Shown: positions 1 through 9,152, numbered from the stretch's first letter. The stretch: 64,000 bases of DNA from SHLQ01 sp033344795 (GCA_033344795.1 JAWPMS010000001.1:4774001-4838000), one strand, 5' to 3'. The notes: generated from the sequence alone by a model not told the origin. Made by a program: numbers and translations.

Positions 1-503
1 TTGTTGAACACGCGAAGCACGATTTCGAGACCAAGCGTGATCACCGCAACGGAGAAGAGCGGCTGGCCAACCATTGGGCGGATGGCGACCCGTTCGATGA
101 GCAAGCCGAGGACCGCAGCGAACACGAGCGCAATCGCCACGCTCAACAGCCAGCCATACCAACTCGGCGTGCCGTCCGCGCTTTGGCCGAATCCGATCAA
201 TGGGTTCTTGATTTTCGTCAACGGAATGTGTTCGTCATTGACCGCAAAGGAAACGAACAACGCACCCGAAACCGCAAGTGCACCCTGAGCAAAGTTGACT
301 GTTTGTGTCGCTTTGAAGATCAGGACGAAACCGAGAGCAACGATCGCGTACACCGCTCCGAGACCCAGAGCGCGAGACAGCGTCTGCGTGAACAGAAGCG
401 GATCGTTGATCGCCTGCATGAACAAGAAAATGCTCAGCGGGATCGACAGGCCAATGATGAATATCGTGCCGGTCGAATACTTGTTCAGGAACGGAATGTT
501 CAT
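1..503 (-). CDS. Branched-chain amino-acid ABC transporter permease (LivH-like), C-terminus missing
   Basis: Partial gene running off the left edge. The visible 167 residues start MNIPFLNKYSTG and contain several hydrophobic helices plus the stretch GAVYAIVALGFVLIFKATQ, followed by NFAQGAL, which is typical of the inner-membrane permease LivH of branched-chain amino-acid (HAAT) importers. Its ATG overlaps the TGA of the upstream acyl-CoA ligase by one base (TGATG), so the two are translationally coupled. In actinobacteria, LivH/LivM-type clusters are often linked to acyl-CoA ligases, and the substrate may be a carboxylic acid rather than an amino acid; this is inference. Confidence 0.85.
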   Translation of the reverse strand, partial: MNIPFLNKYSTGTIFIIGLSIPLSIFLFMQAINDPLLFTQTLSRALGLGAVYAIVALGFVLIFKATQTVNFAQGALAVSGALFVSFAVNDEHIPLTKIKNPLIGFGQSADGTPSWYGWLLSVAIALVFAAVLGLLIERVAIRPMVGQPLFSVAVITLGLEIVLRVFN

Positions 504-2374
504 CAGTACATCGACTCCACGAGATCCCCGAACAAGTCCATCATCGCCGACCTCTTCAGTTTTTGTGTTGCCGTGAGTTCGCCATCTTCATGGTCGAGCT
601 CTTTGGGGATCATCCGGAACTTCTTGACGCCTTCGACCCGAGCGAACTTCGAATTCGTCTCGTCGACGGCCTTCTGGACCAGTTCGAGTACTTCGGGCTT
701 CTCGGTCAGGTCTCGATACGTCGTGTACGGGATGTTCTTTCTCAGCGCCCAATCGCCGACAACGTCGAGCTCGATCGCGATCAACGCCGTGAGATACTTG
801 CGACCGTCGCCGATCACCATGGCTTCTTTGATGAACGGCGATGCTTTCAGCGTGTTCTCGATCTCTGAAGGTGAGATGTTCTTTCCACCCGATGTGATGA
901 TGATGTCCTTCATCCGATCGACGATCTTGACGTGGGTGCCATCGACCCACTCACCGACATCGCCGGTCTTGAGCCATCCGTCATCGGTGAAAGTTTCTGC
1001 CGTCTTGTCGGGCTTGTTCCAATAACCGAGGAAGACTCCGTCGTGTTTTGTCTGCACCTCGCCCGTCTGCTCGTCGAGACGAAGACCGATACCGTCGTAT
1101 GGTTCGCCGACGGTCCCGAGCTTCAGACGCCCGGGGTAGTTCACCGTGGCGACTGCAGAGTTCTCGGTCATTCCGTAGAGCTCGAAGACCTCGATACCGA
1201 TGCCCATGAAGAACTGGAGAACCTCTGGCGCGATCGGTGCTGCTCCACTCGAAGCACGACGGCAATGACGTAAGCCCACACGCTCCTGCAAGGCCCGAAA
1301 GACCAACGGGTAGAAGATCCAATGAAGCACGCGGCTCTGCATCGTGTGATAGCCGCCGTTGTTGACCTTTGCCTCGCCGATCTTTGCGGCGGCCTTCATA
1401 CCCGCTCCGAGGAGCAACTTCTTGAAGAAGGTGGAGTCGCCTCCACGAATCTGCACACCAGCGTGGAGGCGCTCCCAGATTCGAGGCACCGCGAAGAACA
1501 ACGTTGGCTGCACCTCGCGCAGGTTCATCGGGACGGTCTCGATGGATTCGGCGAAATTCAGCGTTGGGCCTCCGGCGAGCATCGTCCACGTGGAGAAAAT
1601 TCGTTCCGCAACATGGCAGAGCGGCAGGTACGTGAGGATTTGATCGCTCGTGTTCGGAGCGGTGTTGTCGGGATAGGCCCGCTTCTCGTCCACGATCTTC
1701 TCGATCGCGAACATCGAATTCTTGTTCGTGAGCATCGCGCCCTTTGGCGGGCCCGTGGTGCCCGACGTGTAGACGAAGGTCATGACGTCGTCGTCGGTTG
1801 CCTCCGCCATCCGCTGCGCAACGGCCCCCGGGTTTTGCTCCCGATGGCTGCGGCCGAGCTCGAGGAAGTTCTCCCAAAAAATCAGACGCTCGTCGGTGAA
1901 AGCAGAGAACCCTCGTGGCTCGAGATAGACAAGCGAACGAACCGCGCCAATCTTGGATGGATCACATTCGAAGACTTTGTCGACTTGTTCTTGGTCTTCG
2001 ACAAGGTGCACGACCGAGCCGGAATCATCGAGCATGTACTCGACCTCGGCGGCAGGGTTCGTTGGGTAGAGACCAACCGTCGTTCCTCGGATGGCCACGG
2101 TGGCCAAATCGACGATGATCCACTCAGGACGGTCCTCTGCGTGAATTGTCACGCGGTCGCCTACATCGACGCCCAACGAGAGCAGCGCATGGCCAGCCAG
2201 CTCGATCAGTTCCCACGCCTCGGCCCAGGTGTACTCCTGCCAGATGCCATAGTCCTTTTCGCGAAAGGCGACGTGGTTCGGCTCGCGGTCAGCCCAACCC
2301 TTCGCCAAAGAGGCAACGGTCCGTGCACCTGTGTTTGACGGTGCAGGCGACACGCGTTCTTCAACTACAGCCAT
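503..2374 (-). CDS. AMP-dependent synthetase / long-chain acyl-CoA ligase
   Basis: A 623-residue ANL-superfamily enzyme that adenylates a carboxylic acid with ATP and transfers it to CoA. The P-loop-like AMP-binding motif YTSGTTGPPKGAML lies near residue 200, the ELYGMTE motif near residue 405, and the hinge/adenylation motif GWLKTGDVG near residue 475, followed by a C-terminal domain with the GGKNISPSEIE signature. Length and motif order match FadD15-type long-chain ligases. The ATG at 2374 has a strong Shine-Dalgarno (GAGGGGGAAA). The stop overlaps the start of the permease gene, which suggests an uptake-and-activation operon. The exact acid is not determinable. Confidence 0.92.
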   Translation of the reverse strand: MAVVEERVSPAPSNTGARTVASLAKGWADREPNHVAFREKDYGIWQEYTWAEAWELIELAGHALLSLGVDVGDRVTIHAEDRPEWIIVDLATVAIRGTTVGLYPTNPAAEVEYMLDDSGSVVHLVEDQEQVDKVFECDPSKIGAVRSLVYLEPRGFSAFTDERLIFWENFLELGRSHREQNPGAVAQRMAEATDDDVMTFVYTSGTTGPPKGAMLTNKNSMFAIEKIVDEKRAYPDNTAPNTSDQILTYLPLCHVAERIFSTWTMLAGGPTLNFAESIETVPMNLREVQPTLFFAVPRIWERLHAGVQIRGGDSTFFKKLLLGAGMKAAAKIGEAKVNNGGYHTMQSRVLHWIFYPLVFRALQERVGLRHCRRASSGAAPIAPEVLQFFMGIGIEVFELYGMTENSAVATVNYPGRLKLGTVGEPYDGIGLRLDEQTGEVQTKHDGVFLGYWNKPDKTAETFTDDGWLKTGDVGEWVDGTHVKIVDRMKDIIITSGGKNISPSEIENTLKASPFIKEAMVIGDGRKYLTALIAIELDVVGDWALRKNIPYTTYRDLTEKPEVLELVQKAVDETNSKFARVEGVKKFRMIPKELDHEDGELTATQKLKRSAMMDLFGDLVESMY

Positions 2375-2449
2375 GCAGCTTTCCCCCTCGGCTCATCGAC
2401 AGTCGAGCGCTCGATTGCGCAACGTACCATGGCGTGTGACGAAAGTGAC

Positions 2450-2463
2450 AACCCATTTGGGTT
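2450..2463. promoter_or_regulatory. Perfect 14-bp palindrome upstream of the acyl-CoA ligase
   Basis: AACCCATTTGGGTT is a perfect inverted repeat (AACCCA/TGGGTT) about 75 bp upstream of the ligase start, in a 148-bp gap between the ligase and the LuxR-type gene. It is AT-richer than its surroundings and well placed for a regulator of the ligase/transporter operon. Which protein binds it is unknown. Confidence 0.35.
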
Positions 2464-2476
2464 CCCATCCTCAAGA

Positions 2477-2492
2477 ACTGCCGACTGGCAGT
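2477..2492 (-). terminator. Hairpin after the GAF-LuxR gene
   Basis: ACTGCC-GACT-GGCAGT forms a 6-bp stem with a 4-nt loop about 30 bp past the stop codon of the LuxR-type gene. There is no good T-run, so it is at best a weak intrinsic terminator. Confidence 0.3.
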
Positions 2493-2522
2493 GGCGCCTC
2501 CTGCGAGCGAGATCGGACGGAG

Positions 2523-3479
2523 CTATGCGTCGTCGAGAAGGCCAGACCGAGCCGCGATCATGACTGCTTCGACGCGGTTGCGAGCCTCGAGCTTGTGCAG
2601 CGCGGACTCCATGTACGCCTTGACGGTCCCTCTGGCGAGGAAGAGCTCATCCGCGATCTCGGGATTCGACAACCCCCGAGACGCCAACCGAACGACTTGT
2701 AGCTCTCGAGGAGAGAGGCATGCCGCGACAGATTGCTTCGGCACTGGTCGTTGGCTCGCAGTTGAACTACGCAGAGCTGACGAGGCCTGCGCCCCAGACG
2801 AGATGATCGCGGTCGCTTGCGCCAGGAGCTCCGGAGAACTGTTCCGGTCACCAATGATCGAATGCGCAATCTGCATGATCTCTCCGAGGTGTTCACCGAC
2901 CGACGAGTCGAGCGCTCGAGCGGTGCGTTCGAGCTCAGCTTGCACCGCAGCTTCGGTCAGCCGGCGAGATCGATCGGCCAGAGCGAGAGCGACCTGCGCA
3001 GCCTCGACGGCGGACATCACTCGATCGATCATGGCATCCGAGTAGGCACGTGGGGTCCGGTCCGAGACGTAGGCAACCCCCGCGATCTCCCCGGAGACCA
3101 CCAGAGGCAAACACAAGACCCCGCACAACCCTTCGCGTTCGATTTCGGCGTCGTACTCGTGCGTGATGCTGTCGGCCGCCACATACTCCTCGACGGATGC
3201 GGCGCGGCCAAGCGCCAGAACTTTCCCGCCCAGCCCGCGTCCACGCTCGACTCTGAGTGTTTCGAGCGCCGCGGTGCGACCACCGTGGACGCCACTGAGT
3301 CGAATGTGATCCGGGCCGTCGAGCAAGCCCACGAACCCGAGATCGGAGTCGAGTGATTCGGCCGCCACCTGGCCGACCCGCTCGAGAATTGCCATGCGTT
3401 CGAGTGGCTCGGCGAGGTCACGGATGCTCTCGAGTACCTTCGTGATCTCTGGACGGTCGGTTGGTTCTCCGGCGGTCAT
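2523..3479 (-). CDS. GAF-domain LuxR-family transcriptional regulator
   Basis: A 318-residue protein. Residues about 20-160 form a GAF-like ligand-binding domain (LDSDLGFVGLL to GEIAGVAYVSDRT). A helical segment follows, and a C-terminal LuxR helix-turn-helix (LSPRELQVVRLASRGLSNPEIAD, then ARGTVKAYM) lies at about 250-314. There is no receiver domain, so it is probably a one-component sensor. The ATG at 3479 was chosen because a TACTAT -10 box ends 7 nt upstream (leaderless start), and because longer versions would run into the divergent exonuclease gene. It sits downstream of, and points toward, the ligase/permease operon and may regulate it. Confidence 0.85.
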   Translation of the reverse strand: MTAGEPTDRPEITKVLESIRDLAEPLERMAILERVGQVAAESLDSDLGFVGLLDGPDHIRLSGVHGGRTAALETLRVERGRGLGGKVLALGRAASVEEYVAADSITHEYDAEIEREGLCGVLCLPLVVSGEIAGVAYVSDRTPRAYSDAMIDRVMSAVEAAQVALALADRSRRLTEAAVQAELERTARALDSSVGEHLGEIMQIAHSIIGDRNSSPELLAQATAIISSGAQASSALRSSTASQRPVPKQSVAACLSPRELQVVRLASRGLSNPEIADELFLARGTVKAYMESALHKLEARNRVEAVMIAARSGLLDDA

Positions 3480-3485
3480 GGGACC

Positions 3486-3492
3486 GATAGTA
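3486..3492. promoter_or_regulatory. Shared bidirectional -10 element (LuxR-type gene / xthA)
   Basis: The 18 bp between the two ATG codons contains GATAGTA. Read on the minus strand it gives TACTAT, 7 nt before the LuxR-type ATG. Read on the plus strand it gives GATAGT, 6 nt before the xthA ATG. Both genes would be leaderless and use the same base pairs as -10 box. Confidence 0.5.
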
Positions 3493-3497
3493 GGCAC

Positions 3498-4292
3498 ATG
3501 TGGCTCGTTTCTTGGAACGTCAACTCGATTCGTCGCAGATTGGATCTCGTTGAGCGCTTCGTTCAGGAGGAGCAACCTGAGGTGCTCGCGCTGCAGGAAA
3601 CTCGGTGCTCCGATGCACAGTTTCCACACTCGACGTTTGCTCATCTCGGATATGAATCGGTGCACCTCGGGAGTGGGGGCCACGGAGGAGTGGCCATGCT
3701 CAGCAACATCGGGCTCAATCGAGTCACGTATGGGTTCAGCGGCGACCATGGTCCTCCCTTCGACGAACCTCGCCTCATCTCTGCCGACGTGGATGGGCAA
3801 CGGATTGCCACCATCTATGCCCCCAATGGCAGGCGGGTTCGTACGAGCGCGTGGCAATTCAAGCTCGCTTGGTTCGAGCTGCTCCGGACAGAACTCACCC
3901 TCGAACTCGACGAAACGGACGAGCTCCTCGTGATGGGGGACTTCAATGTGTGTCCCACCGATGCCGACCTCTACAACCCAGCAAAGAAGCGAGACAGGAA
4001 CCTCGTCAGCGTTCCCGAACGTGCTGCACTGCAACGAATTCTCGACCTCGGCCTGACCGATGTTGGCGAGCTGCATCACGCTCCCGATGAACGATTCACC
4101 TGGTTCTCTCACGCGGAAGGACAGTTCGAGTCGAACCTCGGATACCGACTCGACCTCGTCCTGGCTACCAGCGCAGTCTCGGATCGGATTCTTCAGTGCC
4201 GACCATTGCGAGAGTGGCGCGTACCCGAACTCGGCCCATCGGACCATGTTCCCGTCGCAACCGAGATTGCCAATCGCATCAACCGGTCATGA
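3498..4292 (+). CDS. xthA: Exodeoxyribonuclease III (AP endonuclease family)
   Basis: A 264-residue ExoIII/EEP-family nuclease for base-excision repair: AP-site incision and 3'-end trimming with Mg2+. Visible catalytic motifs in order are WNVNSIR near the N-terminus, the metal ligand in LQETR (residue about 35), DFNVCPTDADL (the Asp-Asn pair, near 150), RLDLVLAT and the final GPSDHVPV (Asp-His) near 250. Length is normal for the family. Its start lies 18 bp from the divergent regulator, and its stop overlaps the end of the convergent W-x-G gene by 14 bp. Confidence 0.95.
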   Translation: MWLVSWNVNSIRRRLDLVERFVQEEQPEVLALQETRCSDAQFPHSTFAHLGYESVHLGSGGHGGVAMLSNIGLNRVTYGFSGDHGPPFDEPRLISADVDGQRIATIYAPNGRRVRTSAWQFKLAWFELLRTELTLELDETDELLVMGDFNVCPTDADLYNPAKKRDRNLVSVPERAALQRILDLGLTDVGELHHAPDERFTWFSHAEGQFESNLGYRLDLVLATSAVSDRILQCRPLREWRVPELGPSDHVPVATEIANRINRS

Positions 4293-4773
4293 TCGTCTGA
4301 TCGGCGAATGCCAGGTTGTCTCGCGTGCGCCGCGATGCCGCAGCCAAGCCCGAATACTCGACCTCGACTTCATTCATCAGACGTTGAAAATCGGTCTGAA
4401 CGGAGTCCACTAGTGCTTGCGCTCGTGCCACATAGGTCGCTTTCTCGGCCTCGAGGCCGACGGTCGCATCGGCGAGCACGCGAGTGACCTGTGCCTGGAG
4501 CGACTCCTTGATCACCAGAGCGTTTTCTCTCGACTGTCCGTGCCAATCGGAAGCTGCGAGCGTCGCGTGTGATTGCGCGATGTCGCCCGTCAAGGTGTCC
4601 GCGATCGTCTCGAAGCGCAACACCAGCCCGTTCATCGCGTTGTCGATGGCCTCGAAGAGTTGGATCGCAGCCGTGTGTGTCTCCGCCCCTGTAGTCGCTG
4701 CCAGTCCACCTGAACTTGCGAGGCGCGCAGCGCTCGCCTCGATGTCCTCCAAATTGCCCCCGATGAACCCCAT
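4279..4773 (-). CDS. W-x-G (ESX/type VII-like) small helical protein
   Basis: 164 residues, predicted almost entirely helical and rich in Ala, Glu and Asp, with a central W77-H-G tripeptide (SDWHGQSRENA) that fits the helix-turn-helix hinge of WXG100-superfamily proteins. It is longer than canonical EsxA/EsxB (about 100 residues), with the motif displaced toward the middle. The start has a good GGAAGG ribosome-binding site. It follows the FHA-FtsK ATPase gene by 94 bp on the same strand, the usual partnership in type VII-like loci. No second Esx partner is visible. It could be a secreted substrate or a fused/expanded Esx subunit. Confidence 0.6.
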   Translation of the reverse strand: MGFIGGNLEDIEASAARLASSGGLAATTGAETHTAAIQLFEAIDNAMNGLVLRFETIADTLTGDIAQSHATLAASDWHGQSRENALVIKESLQAQVTRVLADATVGLEAEKATYVARAQALVDSVQTDFQRLMNEVEVEYSGLAAASRRTRDNLAFADQTIMTG

Positions 4774-4867
4774 GACACATCCCTTCCAAGTGTTTCTTCA
4801 TGCATTTTCATGCTGTTTCAGCATCTACCGTTGCAGAACGCGGTGAAGGGTGTCAAACCGAGATTGC

Positions 4868-7800
4868 TCAGGCGTGCGCAAGCTGGAGGGCGTTCGCTTG
4901 ACCCGCCACGACCAGGTATCCACGGCCGGGCACGGACTCGAGCTGATCTCTTCCTGGCAATCGTGCGCCGAGAAGCTCGCCATCGACGGTGACGTCGGGC
5001 ATCAGCAAAAGACCAACTCCAGAAGAACGAACGGCACGCGTCCAATGGCCGTAGCTGCTACGCCCCGCCGATGATCGGAGGGCCACGATCATGGTCACGT
5101 GTGTTGGCGCCGCCCGCGCGAGATCGACCAGCGGACCATCATCGACCTCGATTCGCTCTGCATCATCGACGAGAACCATCCACCTGCGGTCGTCATCGTT
5201 GGCCATTCTCAAGACGTGCTCGATCTCGTCGAGCGAGCCGCCTGCATCGAGCGCCGTGGAGTCGAGCAGAGAAGAATCCTCGTGCGACGTCACCCCCACG
5301 ATCACGAGCTCCGGAGAAGCACGTCGCAGTTGGGCCGCGACCAGCCGTAGGGCGTTCGTGCGACCACTTCCCGACGGTCCAGCGATGGTTGCGTGTTCGC
5401 CACGTCGGAGGCTGAGCACCGCCTGCGTTCTCGTTGTTTCGAGGACACCGATTGGAATGCTCAGGGTCGGCTCGACTGACGCATCGCTCAATCGAGCTGC
5501 CTCGATACGGGTCTCGAGGGCCTCGATCACGGGCGGCAGGCGATCGAGCACGATCTGGTCGACACGAAGGCCTCCGGCCCAGTCGACAATCTGGCCGACC
5601 ATTCCGTCGGGGCTCAGCACCGCTCTCCCCGGAACGAATTCGGGCAGATTCTTGGATCGGAGCCCGAGGGCAGCAAAGTCGTTCACGTCAGCTTGTTCGA
5701 ACAGGACATGTCTTCGGAGCTGACCGCGCAGCGCCCGAGGCATGTCTGCCAACCGCTCCGCTCCGACAACCAACGACAGTCCAACGGCTGGCCCATCGCG
5801 GCCCAGTCGAGCCACGGTGTCGGCATTTGAGGTTCCGAGCGACGCATCAATCGCTTCCATGAACGCTGCCACTCCATCGATCGCCACCACCAGGAGCGGC
5901 ATCGATTGCACTGCTCTCGGAGTACTCCGCCGACGCCGCTCGAGCTCGTTCTCCAGATAACAAAGCAAGCGAAGATGACGCTCTCGTTCCGTGGCACCGA
6001 GGCAGCAAGCCACGTGTGGCCAAGCCTCGATGCCAGACAGTCCCCCACCTGCATGGTCGACCGCAAAAACCCAAACATCACGGCCAAGGTCGCTCACACC
6101 GAGTGCTGCCACCACACTTCGAATCGTCGTGGTCACACCTGTCCCACGAATTCCGACCGTCGCAAGATGCCCATCTTCGGGATCCCAACATCGCTTCACG
6201 CGGCGCTGATTAGCCGGATCGTCGCCGATGGCGAACGCGACCGGCCCGACTTCGCCGGCGATTGTCGACGCGTTCTCGAGGTCATGTGGCCTGAGCTCGG
6301 ATGGAAGCTCGTCGAGCCACGGGCGGCGCACTGGGGGGCGCCCTGCGCCTGCGTCGACGACGGCTGCTACCAAACCCTCGAGTTCGCTCGGAGCCCGCGA
6401 ACCTCCAACGTCACTGGCTGTACGCAGCAGCAGGCCACTCGAAGCGCCAGCAAGGTCCGAGACCTGGCCGCCACCAAACTGCGGGCGCTGTACAAGAAGT
6501 GGCGGACCCGATACCCCGGCCGGGCCGGAGACGAAGCCCGTCTGGACCACAGCGAGATCTCCTTCACCACGGCGTACGAACGCGCGGCCGGGAAGTGCTC
6601 GTGAAATGTCCGCGGCCGAAGCCGAGTCGATGATGTCTGTCGAGTCGGCGCTGCTCTGCACCCGGAGAGCGATGCGAAGATTGGTGTTCGCTCGAATGTT
6701 CGCATCCACCGATCCGGACGGACGCTGGGTGGCGAGGACGAGATGCATCCCAAGACTTCGTCCTCGTTGGGCGATCGCGACGAGAGAGTCGACAAATCCC
6801 GGCAGTTCGTTTCTCAGAGTCGCGAACTCATCGATCACCACGATCAGTCTCGGGACCGAAACATGCTGCTCACCGGCAGCGCGGTACACATCGATGTTCT
6901 CGGCCCCTGCCAGTCGCAGTCTCTCTTCGCGGTAGCGCAGTTCGGCCTCGAGCGATTGCAGCGCTCGTTCTGCAAGGTGCTCATCGAGATCCGTCACAAC
7001 GCCGACGACGTGCGGGAGCTCTGCGCAGCGGTCGAACGCCGAACCGCCCTTGTAGTCGATCAGGACGAAAACCACCTGTGATGGCTCATAGTTGGCAGAC
7101 AAACCGACAACCAGCGTCCGCAAGAGTTCCGACTTTCCCGCACCGGTCGTGCCGGCGACCAACGCATGAGGCCCATCGGCGACCAGATCGAGTTCGAACG
7201 GCCCGCTGGAAGCGATTCCAATCGTCGTTGCCAACGCTGGGTCATTCTCGTTGGCCCTCCATCGTCTGCGCACCGCAGAGCCGTCGAGACCCGAACCGAA
7301 GAGATCTTGGGCGGAGACCAAACCGGGGAGCGAACCACCAAGGTGGACTTCTTCTGGGTCCTCGAAGCGAGCCAGGGCGCGAGCGAGATCATTTGCGATC
7401 CCCTCCGCAAGCAAACCCAGCACACCCGACGACCCGATCGTGGGGGTTGACGGCGAGTGCAACGAGAAGACCCCATCCGCATCTTCGATCCTGACCACGG
7501 TCGTGACCGAAGCTGGCAGCGCATCCTCGGTTTCGGCGATGACCAGCCCGACGACATTCTCGCCCGTCGCCAACGCGCGACGCACCGGGCTCGAGCGACC
7601 GTGTATCAGCTCGAGGTCATCGACGACCAGAACCCATGTCACCGAGTCGCCACGATCGTGCAGAGACTCCATCGACAGCGAGAGACCTGAAGCGAACTCC
7701 ATGGCGCTCGCACCGACCAGCAGATGGGTCGACTCATCTCCAGCAGTGGAATGTGGCAACCACTGAATCCAGCTCCACCCGTCGATACGGTCCCGCCTCG

Positions 7801-9058
7801 TCAGTACCGCTATTCGAACATCTGCTGGGCCGTGATGGGTTGCCAGCTGGATCAGCAGACCTCGGACTGCGTCCGATGCCACCTCCCTGTCGCCGACGAG
7901 TCCGACTGGACCCTCGCGGAGGTCGACGATCAATTCGATCTCGTCGAGAGTGCTCGTCTTCTCGAGAATTCCTTCGACCTCATCGGACGAGGGCACCATG
8001 TCGGTCTGCAGGTTCCACGGCGACTCGCCGATTCCTAATCGAACGGTGAGCGCATCCGCACTCGCGCCTCGCCGTTCCCAGAGCTGTCGTGTTGGCAGCG
8101 TGATTCGGCGACGAAGCTCGAGGATGTCGGGGCCCAGCGACCGGCGCCTCTGACGCTCCGCATGTTCGGCTCCCTCAAGATCACTCCGCAGTCGAGCGAT
8201 TGCGTCCGCGTGAAGCCGTCCGTCGTTCTTTCGCTCACGACCAACTCTTCGACGCCCGGACAACCAATTGCCGAGAGCCATCACCGGCGAGAGCAACCCG
8301 AAGACGGCGTAGCGCCAAGACCCCAGAGCCACGACCATCACGCAGGCGAAGACCAGCGGAGCAACGAGAGTGACGACGGCCAGTGTTGGTCCAGATCGGT
8401 TTTCGATCGCGGCCGGGAGTGCGATGGTCGGCGGAGGTGGCAGGAGTGGCGGCCTCGGCGGCCGATTGAGCAACACTCGACCGGTGGGGTCTGCGTGTCG
8501 CGTCGACATCCCCACGGTGCGTTCGCCTGAGTCCACCTCCTGAATCGAGACCATCGACGAACCGAGGCGCACGAGTTGCCCGACTTCAATGGATGTCCTG
8601 GTCGTGAGCGAACGCCCATCGACCCAGGTTCCGTTGTGCGAGCCGAGATCTTCGAGCTCGATGCCACCGGCGTCGTCGAAGTGAATCCGCGCGTGCCGCT
8701 GTGAAACGGTGGTGTTGTCTATTGCGAGATCGTTCCCGGGGCCACGGCCGATGGAGACCGTCGCTCCGGGGTCGGCTGACACGAGCGAGCCGGTGCCAGG
8801 ACCATTGACCACACCAACCCAAAAGCGCCGGTCGGTTTCCTCTGGCTGAAGCGCCCCAGCCATCGAGACGACGGATCCATTGGCAATCCCGATCTCACTC
8901 AGTTTCACCTCCGAGTCGTAGGCCACATGGTCGATGGCCAAAACGTCGGTGACACTCAGCGAGAGAGCTGCAGCAAGATCACGAACGGTCGCCTTCGGGT
9001 CGCGAATGGTGACCATGACGACGTCAGTCGAGTCCTGATGCTCGACGCTGAGCCGCAT
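4868..9058 (-). CDS. FHA-FtsK/SpoIIIE ATPase, EccC/EssC-like type VII secretion motor
   Basis: 1,396 residues. The domain order is: an N-terminal beta-grasp-like segment (1-75); an FHA domain (about 95-170, with GRGPGNDL and SQRHARI, then GSHNGTWVDG); a proline-rich linker; two transmembrane helices (about 225-268); and three FtsK-like ATPase modules. Module 1 has an intact Walker A (GTTGAGKS, about 636-643) and Walker B (LIVVIDEFA, about 740). Modules 2 and 3 are degenerate: GIRGTGVTT lacks the lysine, and GPSGSGRT has Arg in its place. This layout matches EssC/EccC membrane motors that recruit Esx substrates. The ATG at 9058 has a GGGAG ribosome-binding site; a GTG 12 bp upstream is an alternative. 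No EccB, EccD, EccE, EsaA or mycosin genes are nearby. Confidence 0.88.
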   Translation of the reverse strand: MRLSVEHQDSTDVVMVTIRDPKATVRDLAAALSLSVTDVLAIDHVAYDSEVKLSEIGIANGSVVSMAGALQPEETDRRFWVGVVNGPGTGSLVSADPGATVSIGRGPGNDLAIDNTTVSQRHARIHFDDAGGIELEDLGSHNGTWVDGRSLTTRTSIEVGQLVRLGSSMVSIQEVDSGERTVGMSTRHADPTGRVLLNRPPRPPLLPPPPTIALPAAIENRSGPTLAVVTLVAPLVFACVMVVALGSWRYAVFGLLSPVMALGNWLSGRRRVGRERKNDGRLHADAIARLRSDLEGAEHAERQRRRSLGPDILELRRRITLPTRQLWERRGASADALTVRLGIGESPWNLQTDMVPSSDEVEGILEKTSTLDEIELIVDLREGPVGLVGDREVASDAVRGLLIQLATHHGPADVRIAVLTRRDRIDGWSWIQWLPHSTAGDESTHLLVGASAMEFASGLSLSMESLHDRGDSVTWVLVVDDLELIHGRSSPVRRALATGENVVGLVIAETEDALPASVTTVVRIEDADGVFSLHSPSTPTIGSSGVLGLLAEGIANDLARALARFEDPEEVHLGGSLPGLVSAQDLFGSGLDGSAVRRRWRANENDPALATTIGIASSGPFELDLVADGPHALVAGTTGAGKSELLRTLVVGLSANYEPSQVVFVLIDYKGGSAFDRCAELPHVVGVVTDLDEHLAERALQSLEAELRYREERLRLAGAENIDVYRAAGEQHVSVPRLIVVIDEFATLRNELPGFVDSLVAIAQRGRSLGMHLVLATQRPSGSVDANIRANTNLRIALRVQSSADSTDIIDSASAADISRALPGRAFVRRGEGDLAVVQTGFVSGPAGVSGPPLLVQRPQFGGGQVSDLAGASSGLLLRTASDVGGSRAPSELEGLVAAVVDAGAGRPPVRRPWLDELPSELRPHDLENASTIAGEVGPVAFAIGDDPANQRRVKRCWDPEDGHLATVGIRGTGVTTTIRSVVAALGVSDLGRDVWVFAVDHAGGGLSGIEAWPHVACCLGATERERHLRLLCYLENELERRRRSTPRAVQSMPLLVVAIDGVAAFMEAIDASLGTSNADTVARLGRDGPAVGLSLVVGAERLADMPRALRGQLRRHVLFEQADVNDFAALGLRSKNLPEFVPGRAVLSPDGMVGQIVDWAGGLRVDQIVLDRLPPVIEALETRIEAARLSDASVEPTLSIPIGVLETTRTQAVLSLRRGEHATIAGPSGSGRTNALRLVAAQLRRASPELVIVGVTSHEDSSLLDSTALDAGGSLDEIEHVLRMANDDDRRWMVLVDDAERIEVDDGPLVDLARAAPTHVTMIVALRSSAGRSSYGHWTRAVRSSGVGLLLMPDVTVDGELLGARLPGRDQLESVPGRGYLVVAGQANALQLAHA

Positions 9059-9152
9059 AGATACTCCCACCCGTCCGAACCTGCTCCGGACCCTCCGATT
9101 CGAGAGTAGAACTCGGGGAGCAAGCGGCTCATGGGCAATCTGGCCTGCCCCG

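Noticed and set aside
1322..2338. Long open frame antisense to the acyl-CoA ligase
   Set aside because: The opposite strand carries a complete ligase with all motifs; long antisense frames are common in GC-rich genes.
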